This document shows positions 1-11,400 of a stretch of DNA of 64,000 nt, piece by piece. The position numbers were made by a program, and so were the translations under genes. Numbering within the stretch: the first letter of the stretch is position 1; each line of letters begins with the position of its first letter. The stretch spans positions 806,280-870,279 of the forward strand of contig CAUYUJ010011558.1 of NCBI GenBank assembly GCA_963575745.1, written 5' to 3'. Origin of the DNA: Prorocentrum cordatum. Its lineage: Eukaryota > Sar > Dinophyceae > Prorocentrales > Prorocentraceae. Below the pieces are notes generated by a model, which had not been told where the DNA came from, ran no database searches, and saw only the letters and a list, made by a program, of their open reading frames with translations.

Positions 1-476
1 CGTTTGTTGAGCGTTGGAGGCAGATACATATTTGCAAACCTATCCTGTCGTGATTTTTGCAGCGAGTACGCTTTCGCAACCAGTCTTCGCGTCGACACGT
101 ATTCCCGCATTGCACGCACCAAGAGCGCGCGCCAGATCCGCGAGCCCATCGGCGCGCGTCCAGTTCCCTTCCGCCGTGTTCTGGCTGTTTTCGTCGAACG
201 GCCTACAGATCCACGGTATCGATCCAGGCGGCCCGACGATCGGGTCAGAAAAGAAGAGAAAGGCAGGGACGAGGGGGGCTCACGACATCTGCTGCACGCA
301 GCTGGTCCCGGCCCCCCGCCGCCCGGCTCTTTCCTCACTACACCGGCGCCTCCGGCGCGGGGGGGGGCGTTGGGAGAAGCAGCTACGCAAGCTGATTTCC
401 CACCCGAGACCATAGGAGGCCTGAGGGGAAGGGGGGGTGACGACGGCGAGGACGACGATGGCCAGAGGACTCCCAG

Positions 477-684
477 ATCCGGTGGGCGAGCGTCACGGGC
501 CGTCCCGACCTCGGGGACGCTTCGCTCGCGTTGGTGGACGCGCAGGAGGAGAACCTCGAGGCCCCCGCCCTGGGCGGAGGTCCGCGGACGACCCTGCGTC
601 GAAAAAGATTCAGACTGACCATGACCAAGATGTCGCAGGATCTGGCTTGTGGCCCATGCTGGCCGTCGCCGATGCGCGAGGACG
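477..684 (+). CDS. Candidate internal exon, unrecognised protein
   Basis: An open frame begins directly after an AG (475-476) that follows the short pyrimidine run CTCCCAG. Its first ~38 codons nearly all end in G or C, as expected for dinoflagellate coding DNA. The peptide opens IRWASVTGRPDLGDASLAL and continues with VDAQEENLEAPALGGG. A GTGACC at 685 could be the donor; GC3 bias fades after about 590, so the true end may be earlier. No domain is recognised. Nothing before 477 supports a gene. The call rests on frame, codon bias and splice-like edges only. Confidence 0.35.
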
Positions 685-1224
685 GTGACCAAGAGCGACA
701 TTCACGTTTCTGCTTTCAAACTTGGTCGTGTTCACGGTTTTCTTTCCTTACAGTTGTGAAGGCCCTAAGAATCGATTGTTCAGGGTTGTTTGGGAGTGGC
801 GCGACTTCAGGTTTTTTTGGCGCGGTGTTCGTGCGCGCCAGGATTCCCGCGCCACTGCGCCCTATCTGAACGTCGGGTCGCACTTGTCGGTTGTCGGACT
901 GCGCTCCCCCGAGTAGTAGGTAAACCAGACCGAGCGCACAGCGCGCGTAGACTTCGCGCATGGTCGCAAAACCATCGCTACGAATATCACCATGATCAGG
1001 ATTGCTATGGCTCCCCAAAAGCACGCCACCGTTGCAAACATCCACCTTACATCCGTGATCCTGTACCTATTTAGGCTCGAGCCACGACTCATCAAAGCAT
1101 GCAAAATGTTTGTCGGAACCTTGGACGAAGACGAAATGATTGGCGGGCCCGTGCCTCCTCGGGAATCGAGCCCAGAATCCGATGTCATTCTGGGATCGCA
1201 GATCGCGGACGTCGCGTTGTAGAC
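685..1224. other. Stretch without a supported gene
   Basis: Open frames exist on both strands: a 76-codon plus-strand frame at 992-1222 and a minus-strand frame at 862-1188 with a hydrophobic run (CFWGAIAILIMVIFVAMVL). They overlap, neither shows strong codon bias, and I recognise no family, so neither is called as a gene. Confidence 0.3.
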
Positions 1225-1380
1225 TGTTTCCCATCGTACCCCTTGGGCTACCCATTTTCTTTCGTACCCCTTGAATTCCTTTTTCCATTCGGACCCTCTT
1301 GCATTCCGATTTCACGACGCATCCCCTTGAATTCTCAGTTCGTTTCGTATCCCATTGAATCCCACCAGTTCTCTGGGCAT
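1225..1380. repeat. Minisatellite, ~28-32 bp, CCCTTGAATTC type
   Basis: Degenerate tandem units alternate a pyrimidine block (TTTCCCTTCGTACCCC) with TTGAATTCC. The same family returns at 3355-3610 in the same orientation. Confidence 0.75.
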
Positions 1381-1632
1381 CGGTGGTTTAGGGCGTTTCC
1401 TCTTCCACCCCTCCTTCTTCCCCTTCAGGGAGGAGTTTATCAGTGTTCCCTACTAATAAATACCCCCTCCCCCAGGCGACTGGTAGCCAACCAGGAACCA
1501 TGAGGGCACCCCCCCACCATCCCTTGTAAGAAAACATACAAAACCCTCTGCCTCCAAATTCGGAGCATGCGCAGCCAACCCGACGCGGCCTCCCCCCATC
1601 ATCCCTGTCAGAAAAACCATACAGAGTACACT

Positions 1633-1675
1633 TGGCGGCGGCGGCGGCTGCGGCGGTGGCGGCGGCGGCGGCGGG

Positions 1676-1707
<32 letters not shown>

Positions 1708-1851
1708 GGCGGCGGCGGCGGGCTGCGGCGGCGGTGCGGCGGCAGCGGCTGCGGCGGCAGCGGCTGCGGCGGCGGCGGCGGCGGCGGATTTGGCAGCGCG
1801 GCGGCGGCGCGGCGGGCGGCGGGCGCGGCGGCGGAGGCGGCGGCGGCGGAT
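1633..1851. repeat. GCG/GGC trinucleotide tract
   Basis: About 220 bp of almost pure GGC/GCG with occasional TGC. It gives long poly-Ala, poly-Gly, poly-Arg or poly-Pro frames on both strands, which are products of the repeat and not evidence of genes. Confidence 0.9.
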
Positions 1852-2159
1852 TGGCCCCCAGTAGCTGCCCATCCAAAGACGACTGCTGAATATGCTGAGC
1901 CTCGGCCCAGACTCGGGTGCTACGTTTGTGTTGGGAGGGCGGGTGGGGGTGAGCGAGACAGCTTGCCGGGGAGGGAGTCTTGACCCCTCCCCCTACCCCC
2001 TCCCCTGGACCTGGATAAGGGGTTCCACGAGGTGTCGGAGCGTCCAAAACGGCTTCGGCGAGGAAGCCACATTCATTGGTTTTATTAGGGTGTTGGCCCC
2101 ACGTTGGCCTCCTGAAGGGGGGGGGGGGGCTAGTTAGTGCCCCCCCCCCTCCTGTGATC

Positions 2160-2940
2160 GATCTCAACCAAGATGGCCCAAAGATGGCCCCCAAGGCTCC
2201 CAAGGGTGCCCCAAGAGGGCCCCAAGAGGTGGCCAGGAAGCCCCAAGAGGCCCCCAGGATGCCCCTAAGAGGCTCCGAAGAGACCCCCAAGAGGCCCCAA
2301 CGACCCCCCAGAGGCACCCAAGATGCTCCAAGAGGCTTCGGCGAGAATGCAACATCATTGATTTCACTCAGGTTTTAGCCACATGTTGGCCTCTTGGGGG
2401 GTACTGATTAAGATGACTCCAAGAGCGCTTGGGAGGGCCCAAAATGACTTCCAAAATGGATCAAGATGCTCCAAGATGCCCCAAGACCGCTCCAAGACGG
2501 CTCCAAGTGGCCAAAGAGCTCCCCCAGGAGGCCCCGAAGAGGCCAAAACCTCAGGAACATCGATATGTGTGGCTTTCTCGCCTTGTCGCTTCCGATGGCC
2601 ATCCGAGGCCTCAAGATGGCTCCAAGACGGCCCAAGGGGGCTCCAAGAGAGGCTCAAGAGATCCCCAGAACGGCCCCAAGAGCGCCCCAAGAGCGCCCCG
2701 AAAGGCGATTGCTTGGGCTCCCGAGGGGCAACGCTAACTAATGCTCGCTGCTTGTTTGATCGATGTCCTCCAAGCTGGCCCCAAGAGCGCCCCCAAGGCT
2801 CCCACGACCGCTTCAAGAGGGCTCCAAAAAGGCGCCCAGGAGGCCCCAACAGGCGCCCAAGAGGCCTCCAAGCTGCTCCCAAGAGACGCTCTCCGAGACA
2901 CCCAAGACGCTCCAAGAGGCCTCCACTGGGGGACCCTTCC
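2160..2940. repeat. Degenerate CCCCAAGAGG-type tandem repeat
   Basis: Dozens of imperfect 9-15 bp units built on CCCCAAGAGGCCCC and CTCCAAGA. The same motif occurs in the same sense at about 7980-8420 and as the reverse complement (GGGGCCTCTTGG) at 4000-4200, 13070-13440 and 21660-21750. A ~70-bp spacer motif (CTTCGGCGAG... to ...TGTTGGCC) occurs at about 2050-2115 and 2335-2400. Confidence 0.8.
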
Positions 2941-3025
2941 TCTGTGTTGTGCCCACTTCCCTGATCGAGGCAATTCCTCTGGGCATCGCTTATGGATGGA
3001 CTGGTGGGGTTGCTTTTTTTGTCAG

Positions 3026-3088
3026 CGGCCGCGGGCGAGCGCGCCAGCGGCGAGTCAGGTCCAAGCGGGCTACGCAGAGACTAATTAG
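3026..3088 (+). CDS. Weak candidate terminal exon
   Basis: A strong acceptor-like sequence (TTGCTTTTTTTGTCAG, ending 3025) is followed by 20 GC3-rich codons (RPRASAPAASQVQAGYAETN) and a TAG. An alternative Arg-rich frame runs to 3180. No homology is recognised and no upstream exon is identified, so confidence is low. Confidence 0.2.
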   Translation, partial: RPRASAPAASQVQAGYAETN

Positions 3089-3354
3089 GCAGAGGCGACG
3101 CGCAAGGCAACAGCTACGCGGCAAGCCGAGGACTCACGCAGCGGCCCAGCAGCAGGCGGAGGGTTGGAGGGACAGAGACTGAGTGGAACTGCCAGCGTGC
3201 AAAGATGCAAGTCAGTCGAAGGCGCCGGAAGCCTGGAAATGAACGACGAGCAGGGACAACCCGAGAGAGAATGCATGAGACCGAACCTCAAGCAGCTGCG
3301 TGGGCACCAGGGTGGCCGCAGCCAACGGACTGGTGGGGTTACGCGAAGCGTCTA

Positions 3355-3610
3355 GAATTTCTATTTCCCTTCGTACCCCGTTGAATTTTCCTTTCCCTTC
3401 CCCCTTGAACTCAAATTTTCCTTTTGTGCCCATTTGACTTTCCATTTTGCTTCGTGCTCCCTTGAATTCTCATACTCCATCGTGCCCCTTGAGTTCCCAT
3501 TTCCCTCGTACACCCTTGTATTCCCATTTCCCTTCGTGTCCCCTTGAATTCCGATTTCCCGCTGTACCCCCTTGAATTCCAAGTTTCTTTTCGTATTCCC
3601 TTCCAAATGC
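3355..3610. repeat. Minisatellite, ~30 bp, CCCTTGAATTC type
   Basis: About eight to nine degenerate units of TTTCCCTTCGT.CCCCTTGAATTCCC type, the larger of two arrays of this family in the window. Its minus strand is open for more than 100 codons because the pyrimidine-rich unit lacks stops there. Confidence 0.8.
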
Positions 3611-3671
3611 CTCAGGAGTTGGCGGGGGCGGAAAAAGGGGCGGAAACATGTGTTGTGGGATTTAGCTGGGC

Positions 3672-3765
3672 GGATCGGCGCGCAGAACATGCCTGCAGAG
3701 TCTAGGATAAATCGGCGCGCAGAACATGCCCGGAGGAATTGTCAAGAACATCGGTGCGCAGAAGC
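3672..3765. repeat. Short tandem repeat, ATCGGCGCGCAGAACATGCC type
   Basis: Three units of ~40 bp, each starting ATCGG(C/T)GCGCAGAA, lie immediately downstream of a purine-rich stretch. Confidence 0.7.
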
Positions 3766-3999
3766 TACCCCGAATGCTTATCAAGGCAGTGTTGGTTTCG
3801 AATATGTTCCCATATTGGCAGCTACCGTTTTGGAGGCCTGGCGGAAACGAAGAAGGTGGGGAAGCATGCTGTAATATTAGACAAGTGTGGGCAGCAGAGG
3901 GTACGACCATCACCTACCGTTCGTTCCTTTGTCAGGACACGTCAGGCCATACATCACATACAAGATGTGTTTACACGCTTGGGGCTTCTTGGGTTCATT

Positions 4000-4200
4000 T
4001 TCAGAAGGCTCCGAGGCCATCTGGGGCCCTCAGAGAGCCCCGCCAAGGAGGGGCCCTCTTGGTGCTGTCTTGGATTCTTGGTGTTGTCCTGGATTCTTGG
4101 GGGGGGCCCTTTTTTCTGATATGTTGCTGCCGTCTTGGATTCTTGGGCCCACCGGAAGCATCTGGGAGGGGCCCTCTTGGTGTTGTCTTAGATTCTCTCA
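4000..4200. repeat. CTTGGATTCTTGGGG-type repeat
   Basis: Several near-copies of GTCTTGGATTCTTGG and GGGCCCTCTTGGTG. This belongs to the CCAAGAGG repeat class in inverted orientation. Confidence 0.6.
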
Positions 4201-5220
4201 GGGCCCAAAGAAGGCCGAATACTCCCGAATTGAGCCCAAGCCTGGCGATGTACGAAGTCGGCGTTTCGAACTCCACAAGGGCCGCTGGGGGATGCCAGCC
4301 TATCCTCTGGAAAGCGCTTGGCAGGGCCACCGTTGGGTACGAATGGCGGAATTCCGTAACCTCGAATGTCGCCCCAGGGACGCCAGCACGGCCCAAAGAA
4401 GTTTTCGGCGGCCGCGGGCGACATTTCCCGACAGAATTTCGGCCACGCTCGGAAGGCAAAGTTTGGGCGTGCTGACCCATGCGCTATCATTCGATACTGG
4501 CCCATGCTTCCATACTGTCATCTATCTTTGGGACGGGGCCTGGTGCGTCACGGACTCGGTGCGGCAGGGGGCATGTGCCCAAGGGTTGGTTCGGTTTGTG
4601 CGGAGCGCCGCTTGTTGGCACGAGAGGCGGTCACGACGGGGGAACAATGAGCAGGGGGAGGGTGACTGTCGTCCCACATAGCGCATGTAGCACTGGATAG
4701 GACTGTTTACACATACAAACCAACGCAATGCACATTAACCAACAATTGAAGACCTCGCACAACAACACAACAACATGGCACACAGACAGCGCGACATATT
4801 CTACCCCAATTGTACCCCAATCTTGTTCATTGTTACTCCACTTATACCCCAACTTTGGATCCCGAAATGCCGCGCCAACCCCCCGGACCTGTGCGCCAGC
4901 GTTTTCGTGCGAGTTCGCACGCGCGTCAGCGGTCGCGTCAAAGCACATTTTCCTTAATTTTAACCCAAGTTTCACCCCATTGTTACCCCAGCTGTATCCC
5001 AACATTGACTTGTGCACGCGCACATACTTCGATACCAGGGCCCTATTTCTGAGGCACAGAGCTTCGATTCGACATCCGTGCTGGCGCGAACCGCTGTCTC
5101 ATGGAGACACGCCACGCCTCTAATACGTAGCACCCCGCAATTGCGGATAATAGTGAGGGGGCGGGCGCGGGCGACGCGGGCGTCGTCGAGCCGACGGACC
5201 TCGTGGCCCCCACCTTCCCT
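4201..5220. other. Stretch without a supported gene
   Basis: I see no convincing exon, RNA gene or repeat here. Open frames on both strands overlap and lack consistent codon bias. An AT-richer patch at about 4800-5000 carries several short TACCCCAA-like words (for example TTGTACCCCAATC, TTATACCCCAAC). Confidence 0.4.
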
Positions 5221-5224
5221 ATCG

Positions 5225-5615
5225 ATGGCGCTCTCCTCCTGCTCCTCCTCCTCCTCCTCCTCTTCCTCGTCCTCGTCCTCGTCGTCATCGTCATCGTCAT
5301 CGTCATCCTCCTTCTCCACCTCGTCCTCCTCCTCTTCTTCCTCGTCCTCCCTCTCCCCCCCTCGTCCTTCCATCATCGTCCTCCCATTGTCGTCCACCCC
5401 CTCATCGGCCTCCATCATCGTCCTCCCATTGTCGTCCATCATCATCATCATCCTCCCCCTCCTCCCCCTCCTCGTCCTCCTCCTCCCCCTCCTCCCCCTC
5501 CTCGTCCTCCTGCTCCTCCTCCTTCTTTCTCCACATTCTCCTTACATCCTCTCTTCTTCCGCGTCCTCCTCGTCCCCTGTTTACTCCTCCTGCCTCCCCC
5601 TCCTTTCCCAAGATA
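5225..5615. repeat. CTC/GTC/ATC pyrimidine-rich microsatellite
   Basis: About 390 bp of mixed CCT, CGT and CAT triplets. It yields poly-Ser, poly-Leu or poly-Pro frames on the plus strand and acidic frames on the minus strand, all repeat-derived. Confidence 0.9.
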
Positions 5616-5774
5616 ACGGCAACGCAATCCTTTTTTCCACTTTATGCTCCCCGACTTCTCTGATCAAGGCAACTCGCCAGGGCAAAGTTGCTGGACGGGC
5701 TGGTGTGGATGCGCGGGGCTTGAAGAGGTCGTTGCGGGCTCAGACGGCATGCAAAAATCCGCCGCCGCGCTTGT

Positions 5775-6575
5775 GCGGCATTGGTTTGTTCAGTGAACGT
5801 GGTTTGGGTCGCGGGTGGGTCGCGGGCTCTCCACCTCCACCTGGAAGGAATGCAAAAGCAGCCCGCCGCAGGCGCCGAAAAAATTGGTTTGTACACTGAA
5901 CGTGGAATGGGTCGCGGGTGGGCCGCGGGTTCTCCACCGGGAACGAATGCAAAAGATGCCCGCCGCAGGCGCCGAAAAAAATGGTTTGTACCCTGAACGT
6001 GGTCGCGGGTGGGCCGCGGGCTCTCCACCTGAAACGAATGCAAAAGATGCCCGCCGCAGGCGCCGAAAAATGTGGTTTGTACCCTGAACGTGGTTTGGGT
6101 CGCGGGTTGGTCGCGAGTTGGTCGCGGGGTGGGTCGCGGGCTCTCCACCTGGAAGGAATGCAAAAAAAGCCCGCCGCAGGCGCCGAAAATGGTGGTTTGT
6201 ACCTTGAACGTGGTTTGGGTCGAAGGTGGGTCGCGGGTGGGTCGCGGGGTGGGTCGCGGGTGGGTCGCGGGTGGGTCGCGGGTGGGTCGCGGGTCGCGGG
6301 TGGGTCGCGGGGTGGGCCGCGGGCGGGTCGCGGGGTGGGTCGCGGGTGGGTCGCGGGTGGGTCGCGGGTGGGTCGCGGGGTGGGTCGTGGGGTGGGTCGC
6401 GGGGTGGGTCGCGGGTGGGTCGCGGGTGGGTCGCGGGTGGGTCGCGGGGTGGGTCGCGGGTGGGTCGCGGGTGGGTCGTGGGTGGGTCGCGGGTGGGTCG
6501 CGGGGTGGGTCGCGGGGTGGGTCGCGGGTGGGTGCGGGTGGGACGACGACAACAAACAACAAGAACAACAACAAG

Positions 6576-6606
<31 letters not shown>

Positions 6607-6690
6607 CCAACACCAACAACAACAATCAACAATCAACAATCAACAACCAACAACAACAAGCAACAACAATAACAACAACAACAACAATTA
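5775..6690 (-). repeat. Composite satellite copy 1 (inverted)
   Basis: Three blocks in order: four units of about 90-130 bp sharing TCTCCACCTGGAAG, CCGCCGCAGGCGCCGAAAA and TTGTACCCTGAACGTGG (5775-6215); a GGGTCGCGGGT minisatellite (6216-6535); and an AAC-rich tract (6541-6690). Read on the minus strand this is GTT tract, CGACCCACC minisatellite, then a GGCGCCTGCGGCGGG tail, the order found in plus-strand copies near 20.7, 29.4 and 30.1 kb. Confidence 0.8.
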
Positions 6691-6949
6691 CTAGCACGTG
6701 GGGACACTCCGTTCTCACCAGTGCCAGGGTTTTCATACGACGCCCGCCAATACCCCCACTTTGTGGGGGGGCCGGTTCAAGCTCTACCACATTTCCAAAC
6801 GACTCTTCGCCACCACCCACACCCAGCTTCCCGCCCTATGACGTTCGGACACTTCACTTCGTGGCCTGCGGACGACCGTGGCTACTACACTGGCGCATGG
6901 GTACAGTGACTTGTTGTGGTAACATTTTCTGGACGCTAGCTTAGTATAC

Positions 6950-7560
6950 GACTTTTCCCCCTGTTCCAACACTGGACACCTGTACTGGTTTTTGGTGGTA
7001 ACGTGAAAAACCATTGGTTTTTTAGGATTCGGACAGCGCGCGCGGGTAGAAATTTTGAAAATTCGTACAGATGTTTTTCGAGGACCTACGGTGCGATTCG
7101 TATGATTTTATGTTGCGCGGTGCTAAAATTCCTAAGAAACCCAATGGTTTTTGAAGATTTCGGCGTGCGCGCGCGAAGAAAAAACGAATGTGTCCCGCAT
7201 GGTATTATTTGACAGGGATGATGGCCCTGGCAGGTGCGCGACCGTTGTTGGAGAAGTTCGAAGCACGTGAAAAAGTTGCTCGCGAAAGCCCGTTTGATTA
7301 AAAAGTGTTGGGTTTCCTACAAATCCGCAAGAGCGCGCGGGATGAAATGTTGACACTTTTTTTTGAAAAAAACATTGGTTTTTTTTTATGTTTTTATGTT
7401 AAAATCGCTACGAACACTAAGGTTTTGGAAGGATTTCGTCTTGCGCGCGCGAATGTCCACTTTACCTCATTTTTGCGCAAGGGATTCTTGAAGTTTGGCT
7501 ATGTTAGAACAAGAAATGTCCACTTTGCCTTATTTTTTGCAAGGGAAAACCGCCCGTAAC
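6950..7560. repeat. AT-richer island with recurring motif
   Basis: This stretch is clearly less GC-rich than its surroundings. A motif of the form CCATTGGTTTTT...GGATT.CGG...GCGCGCGCG recurs at about 7005, 7140, 7310, 7370 and 7420. Coding is not supported. It may be an old dispersed repeat of different origin. Confidence 0.5.
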
Positions 7561-7689
7561 AAAACAACTGGATCCGGACCAACCCGTTTTGCCAGAGACT
7601 TCCCCACGAAAATGATGAAAACATGGCTGCGGCCTAGGCGCGGCGAGGGGGCCGTGCACCAGGGGCCCCAACAATAATAATTCTTTAGA

Positions 7690-7702
7690 AGTAATAATGT
7701 TC

Positions 7703-7742
<40 letters not shown>

Positions 7743-7840
7743 GCAACAACAACAACGAGAATCCGCACCGCGGAATCCCACTTCAGCCACGCACCCAGGG
7801 ACAGTGAATGACCGTTCGGCCCCTTCACTCTGACGGTATG
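7690..7840 (-). repeat. AAC tract with class-A leader (inverted)
   Basis: An (AAC)n tract (7698-7755) is followed by a ~75-bp segment whose reverse complement reads GGGGCCGAACGGTCATTCAC, then TGTCCCTGGG and GTGGCTGAAGTGGGA. The same segment precedes GTT tracts at 29390 and 30057 on the plus strand, so a conserved block is linked to the GTT tract in one fixed order. No CACCC minisatellite is attached here. Confidence 0.75.
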
Positions 7841-7979
7841 CGATGGCCTCCCAGCATTGCCGGGATGGCCCAAGTCAAGCCCCAAGACAGCCCAATATGG
7901 CCGCAGCGCCACGGGAACACGTACTAAATCCTACCACATATGTTTTTGCCCTTGTCTTCGCCGCCGGCCCCTCCTCTGG

Positions 7980-8440
7980 CCCAAACGATGGTCCGCGAGG
8001 GCCTCGGACAGCCCCAAGAGAGCCCCAATAGGGGCCGAAAAGTGTTCCCAAGAGGGGGCAAAACAGATTGCCAACGGCATCATACCAAAAGTCCTGGTAT
8101 GGTATCGTTGGGGCCCTGTTTGGGGGCCTTTTACGCTTTCCTAGGGCCTTCCCCAAACCTTCCCGAGAGAGCTCCATGAGGGGTCCGTACGAGCACCCAT
8201 GAGGGGCCCAACATGGCCCCAACGATATCATACCAACAGGTGGTCCTTGTATATCGTTGGGGGCCCACGTGGGGGCCCTCTTGAGGCCCTCTTGGGCCCT
8301 TCCCTGGCCCTCTTCGGACCCCAAAGGCAGCACAGGAGGACCGCAGGCAAGGTCCAAGAGCGTCCGAAAGGGGCTCCCAGGAGGGGCCCAAAAGGACCGC
8401 CAACGATATCGTATTGAGAGCTTTGGTATGGTATTGTAGA
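7980..8440. repeat. CCAAGAG repeat with three short hairpin-like motifs
   Basis: Degenerate CCCCAAGAGGGGGC units are mixed with three ~45-bp motifs at about 8080, 8218 and 8399. Each contains an (A/G)TC(A/G)TACCAA-like word and a downstream TGGTAT(G)GTAT or TATCGTTGG-like word, forming imperfect inverted repeats. Confidence 0.5.
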
Positions 8441-11400
8441 TGGCCCGTTTGGAGGCTTTGGGGCCCTCATATGGCACCAAAGCTCTTCGCTGGAGATAGT
8501 TAGCGTTAGCGTCCACCACATAGCTTGCTCCACATTGGTTACGCATGCACTATACGAGAATCCACAGTTTGTGGTCCAAGCTGGCACACGTGTAGCGTTG
8601 TGTGTTGGCAGATTTTTCGTGGACGGGTGACCGCGAGTTCGGGCAGCCTTGTGAAGTCAGCGCGCTGGAGTCCATGGACTCGCTTTACGTCCGAGTTGGC
8701 CCCCCATAAGAACGGCGTGCATCGGCCACGCTCCCAGGGAAGTTTTTCCCCCAGGGGCCTCACACGCTGCGTGGCCGCATCCGCGCTCGCGCGCCCACAA
8801 GATTGTTTGGGAGGCGAAGTTTGGTCACAATCTTGGGACAACGTTTTTCCAGACGATACCACACAGGCAGGAGGCGGGTTGGGAGCGGCAGTACGGTATG
8901 TTGCATAGAGATGTCGGCACTTCAGTGGCATGTCGCCACCCAGCAGTAGCAAATCGGCATGTGTACGGGAATGTACGGGGCATCGTCCTTTCGGTCTGTG
9001 ATTGAGTGTTGTTTGCCCCCGATCATGTTTCCCTTCCCTCCTCCCCCCTGCTTCCTGATTATCCTCGCCATTCCCGTCCACTTCCTCCCCGCCCTTTTCG
9101 TCGTCGTCGTCGTCCTCCTCCTCTCCTTCCGCATGTCCTCCCCATTTTATTGTCCTCCCCATCGCCCTGTTACTTCCCGTCGGTTTCCCCAACCTCTTCC
9201 TTATCACTCATGGTTATTCGTCTCGCTACCTCCCCATCTTCATCGTGCGTCGCCATGTTGGTTCAAGGCGTCTCGGCTCAGACAAACCCATCGGGCGCGG
9301 ACGGACTGCGGAAAAGGAAACCGCGTGTGCGCGAGTGCTTCTCTGCACAATTGCGCGCTTGTAGTTCTCTTCAATTGTTTGCGCGTGAGTGTTTTTGGTC
9401 TCTCCCTAGCGTTCGTTGCCAGCGCGTTGTGCATCGGCACGTTGCTGGCCGTTGCGGTTCTAGCGGCCATTCGGGGCTAGATTCGTTCGGTCGTTTCGGC
9501 TCGTTTTTGTTGGAGATGTTAGTTGCGTTGCTTGTCGCAGCCACGCTTTCGGAAAGACCGGTCGCTGCTCGCACCCATTTTTCTGCGCAAGTGCGGTCAT
9601 TTGCAATTTGCGGTCATGGCTTAGTCGATGGCCAGTCGCGCCAATCGGCGCGGTGTTTTGCGCGGTTCTCGCAAGTTCGCGATGTGGATCCACGCTGGTG
9701 TCCGTGTTCTTTATGCTGCGTTTGGTGACGAGATTTTTACTCAACGCGCTCGTGCGTTCATTTCTTTTGAGCGCGGTTGTGCCGCCATTCTGCTGGTGTG
9801 CCGCGCCAAATGGCCGACGGGCCGCGCGCGGCAGCGCGCGCAGACGCAGGGCAGCTCTGAGGGCGCAGAAGCGCCCAGAGGGCTCCTGGTGGGGCCTTCA
9901 AACTTCCATTGTGTGCACTGGACCGCGTCGGCGTCTTCCGAGGCGTCGTCAATTCTCGGCCCAGGAAAGGTAATAGTTTTTCGGCCCGCCGGAGCTACGC
10001 ACCGTACTGCGTTAAGGCGGAGCCCGAAAGGAGTCCAAACATAGATGGGCGCCGTTCTCGTAGGGGGGGTGAGGTCGGTCCAGGTCGTCCAGGCCAAAGC
10101 CCCTTCGCGTCGTGAAAAAATCACGGCGGGATGTGTTGTTTACCATTTCCTGCCTCGGGGGGCCCTCGCCAGGCCCCGGGAGCGTCACAAGACGATTCGG
10201 GATGAAAAGTTAGTCTTGGGGAGTGGTCGAGACGCCTAGGTGCCGACGTCTGTGAACAATAACCACGACGTCGGTGGTTTGAGGTGGGGGTCCGAGCAGA
10301 CAGGGGTCGGAGGATCCCGCTGCATCGCCGATGCGTCGATGGTGCGGCTCGACCCTGGGTCCGCTTGCTTCCGTCCCTAATCACATAGAGCCGGTGCATC
10401 GGCGATGCAGCACGATTTTTTGTTACCCCATCTGCTCGAGCCCTATGTGGGCGGTTCCAGCTGATCTCTCCCGGGCCTGCGGGTGCTTTCGTTCTCGTCT
10501 GCGCAGAATGCCCAAACCATGCCAAAGCGCTTTTGGTCGTCAGCCTTCGTACCGCAACTCTGTATCTGCAGGCCCGTTGCACAGCTGCGCCCATTGTTTG
10601 TTATGGTACGGCTTAGAACTTGATTGATTTCGTTTGTCCCGACAGTGGTGATCAATGTCTGTGTCCTTGACGTGTTTCTATCTTGGAGCGCTTGCTGGTC
10701 CACTGTTCTCTCTGCTACATGCGGGGACTTCTTTTTATGCCGTCGAAAGGACGGCGAAAAGAAACATGGGCCTCGCGGTGCGCCCATTGGCTATCTCGCT
10801 GTTTCCCCAAGGCCTCCGGAGGGGGGTTGAGGTAGGGCGAAAGCGGAACCTATCGGTGGCCCGTGTCCTGATGCCCCACTGGTGCGTCCTCATGTGGAGT
10901 GAAGGTCGGTCTCTCTCCTGTATGAAGGCTTGTGGCGTGCGCCCCCCGCGCGGCTTCCTCGCGTGTGGCGGGCGTCGACGTTCGCTTCTGTGGCCCGTGG
11001 CGCGCGTCTCTCCCGTGGCATCCTTCGGCGGGCGGCAGCTTGGGATTTCGAGTCCGCATCCACTGGCCAGCTGTGCGCGGCTATGAGGCGAAATTGACGC
11101 GTCGCTGTGTCCCAAGCGTGAATTTCCCAGGCCACGCCCAGTCCCCCGCCCCGCGGAGCGGAGCCACACGCTAGGCGCTCGAAGGCTATGCTGTGTCGCC
11201 TTGGCCGCCGCCGCGACACGGTAAGCACATCTTCCCGAATTGTGGGGTGGTCTTACCACGGGAGGGCATTGCGTCGAGCATATCTTCGACAGCCCCAGCG
11301 GCTTCGTGGGACGCGGCGCCATTGGAGCGAGCGGCGTCCCCGCGCTGCCAGAGACAGGGTGGGAGCGACACACGAGCCTCTGGGATGGAAGCACACGTCG

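Noticed and set aside
2160-2180. Possible relict of the dinoflagellate spliced leader near AACCAAGATGGCCC
   Set aside because: It does not match the spliced-leader core CCATTTTGGCTCAAG. No copy of that core was noticed in the window.
1388-2317. 309-codon minus-strand frame with poly-Ala and poly-Arg
   Set aside because: It is built from the GCG tract and the CCAAGAGG repeat.
5642-6639. 327-codon minus-strand frame with RDPPATHP repeats
   Set aside because: It follows entirely from the CGACCCACC minisatellite and adjacent GTT tract; overlapping frames of similar length exist.
9006-9728. 240-codon plus-strand frame
   Set aside because: Starts in a CCT/CGT-rich stretch, lacks codon bias, and overlaps equally open frames on both strands.
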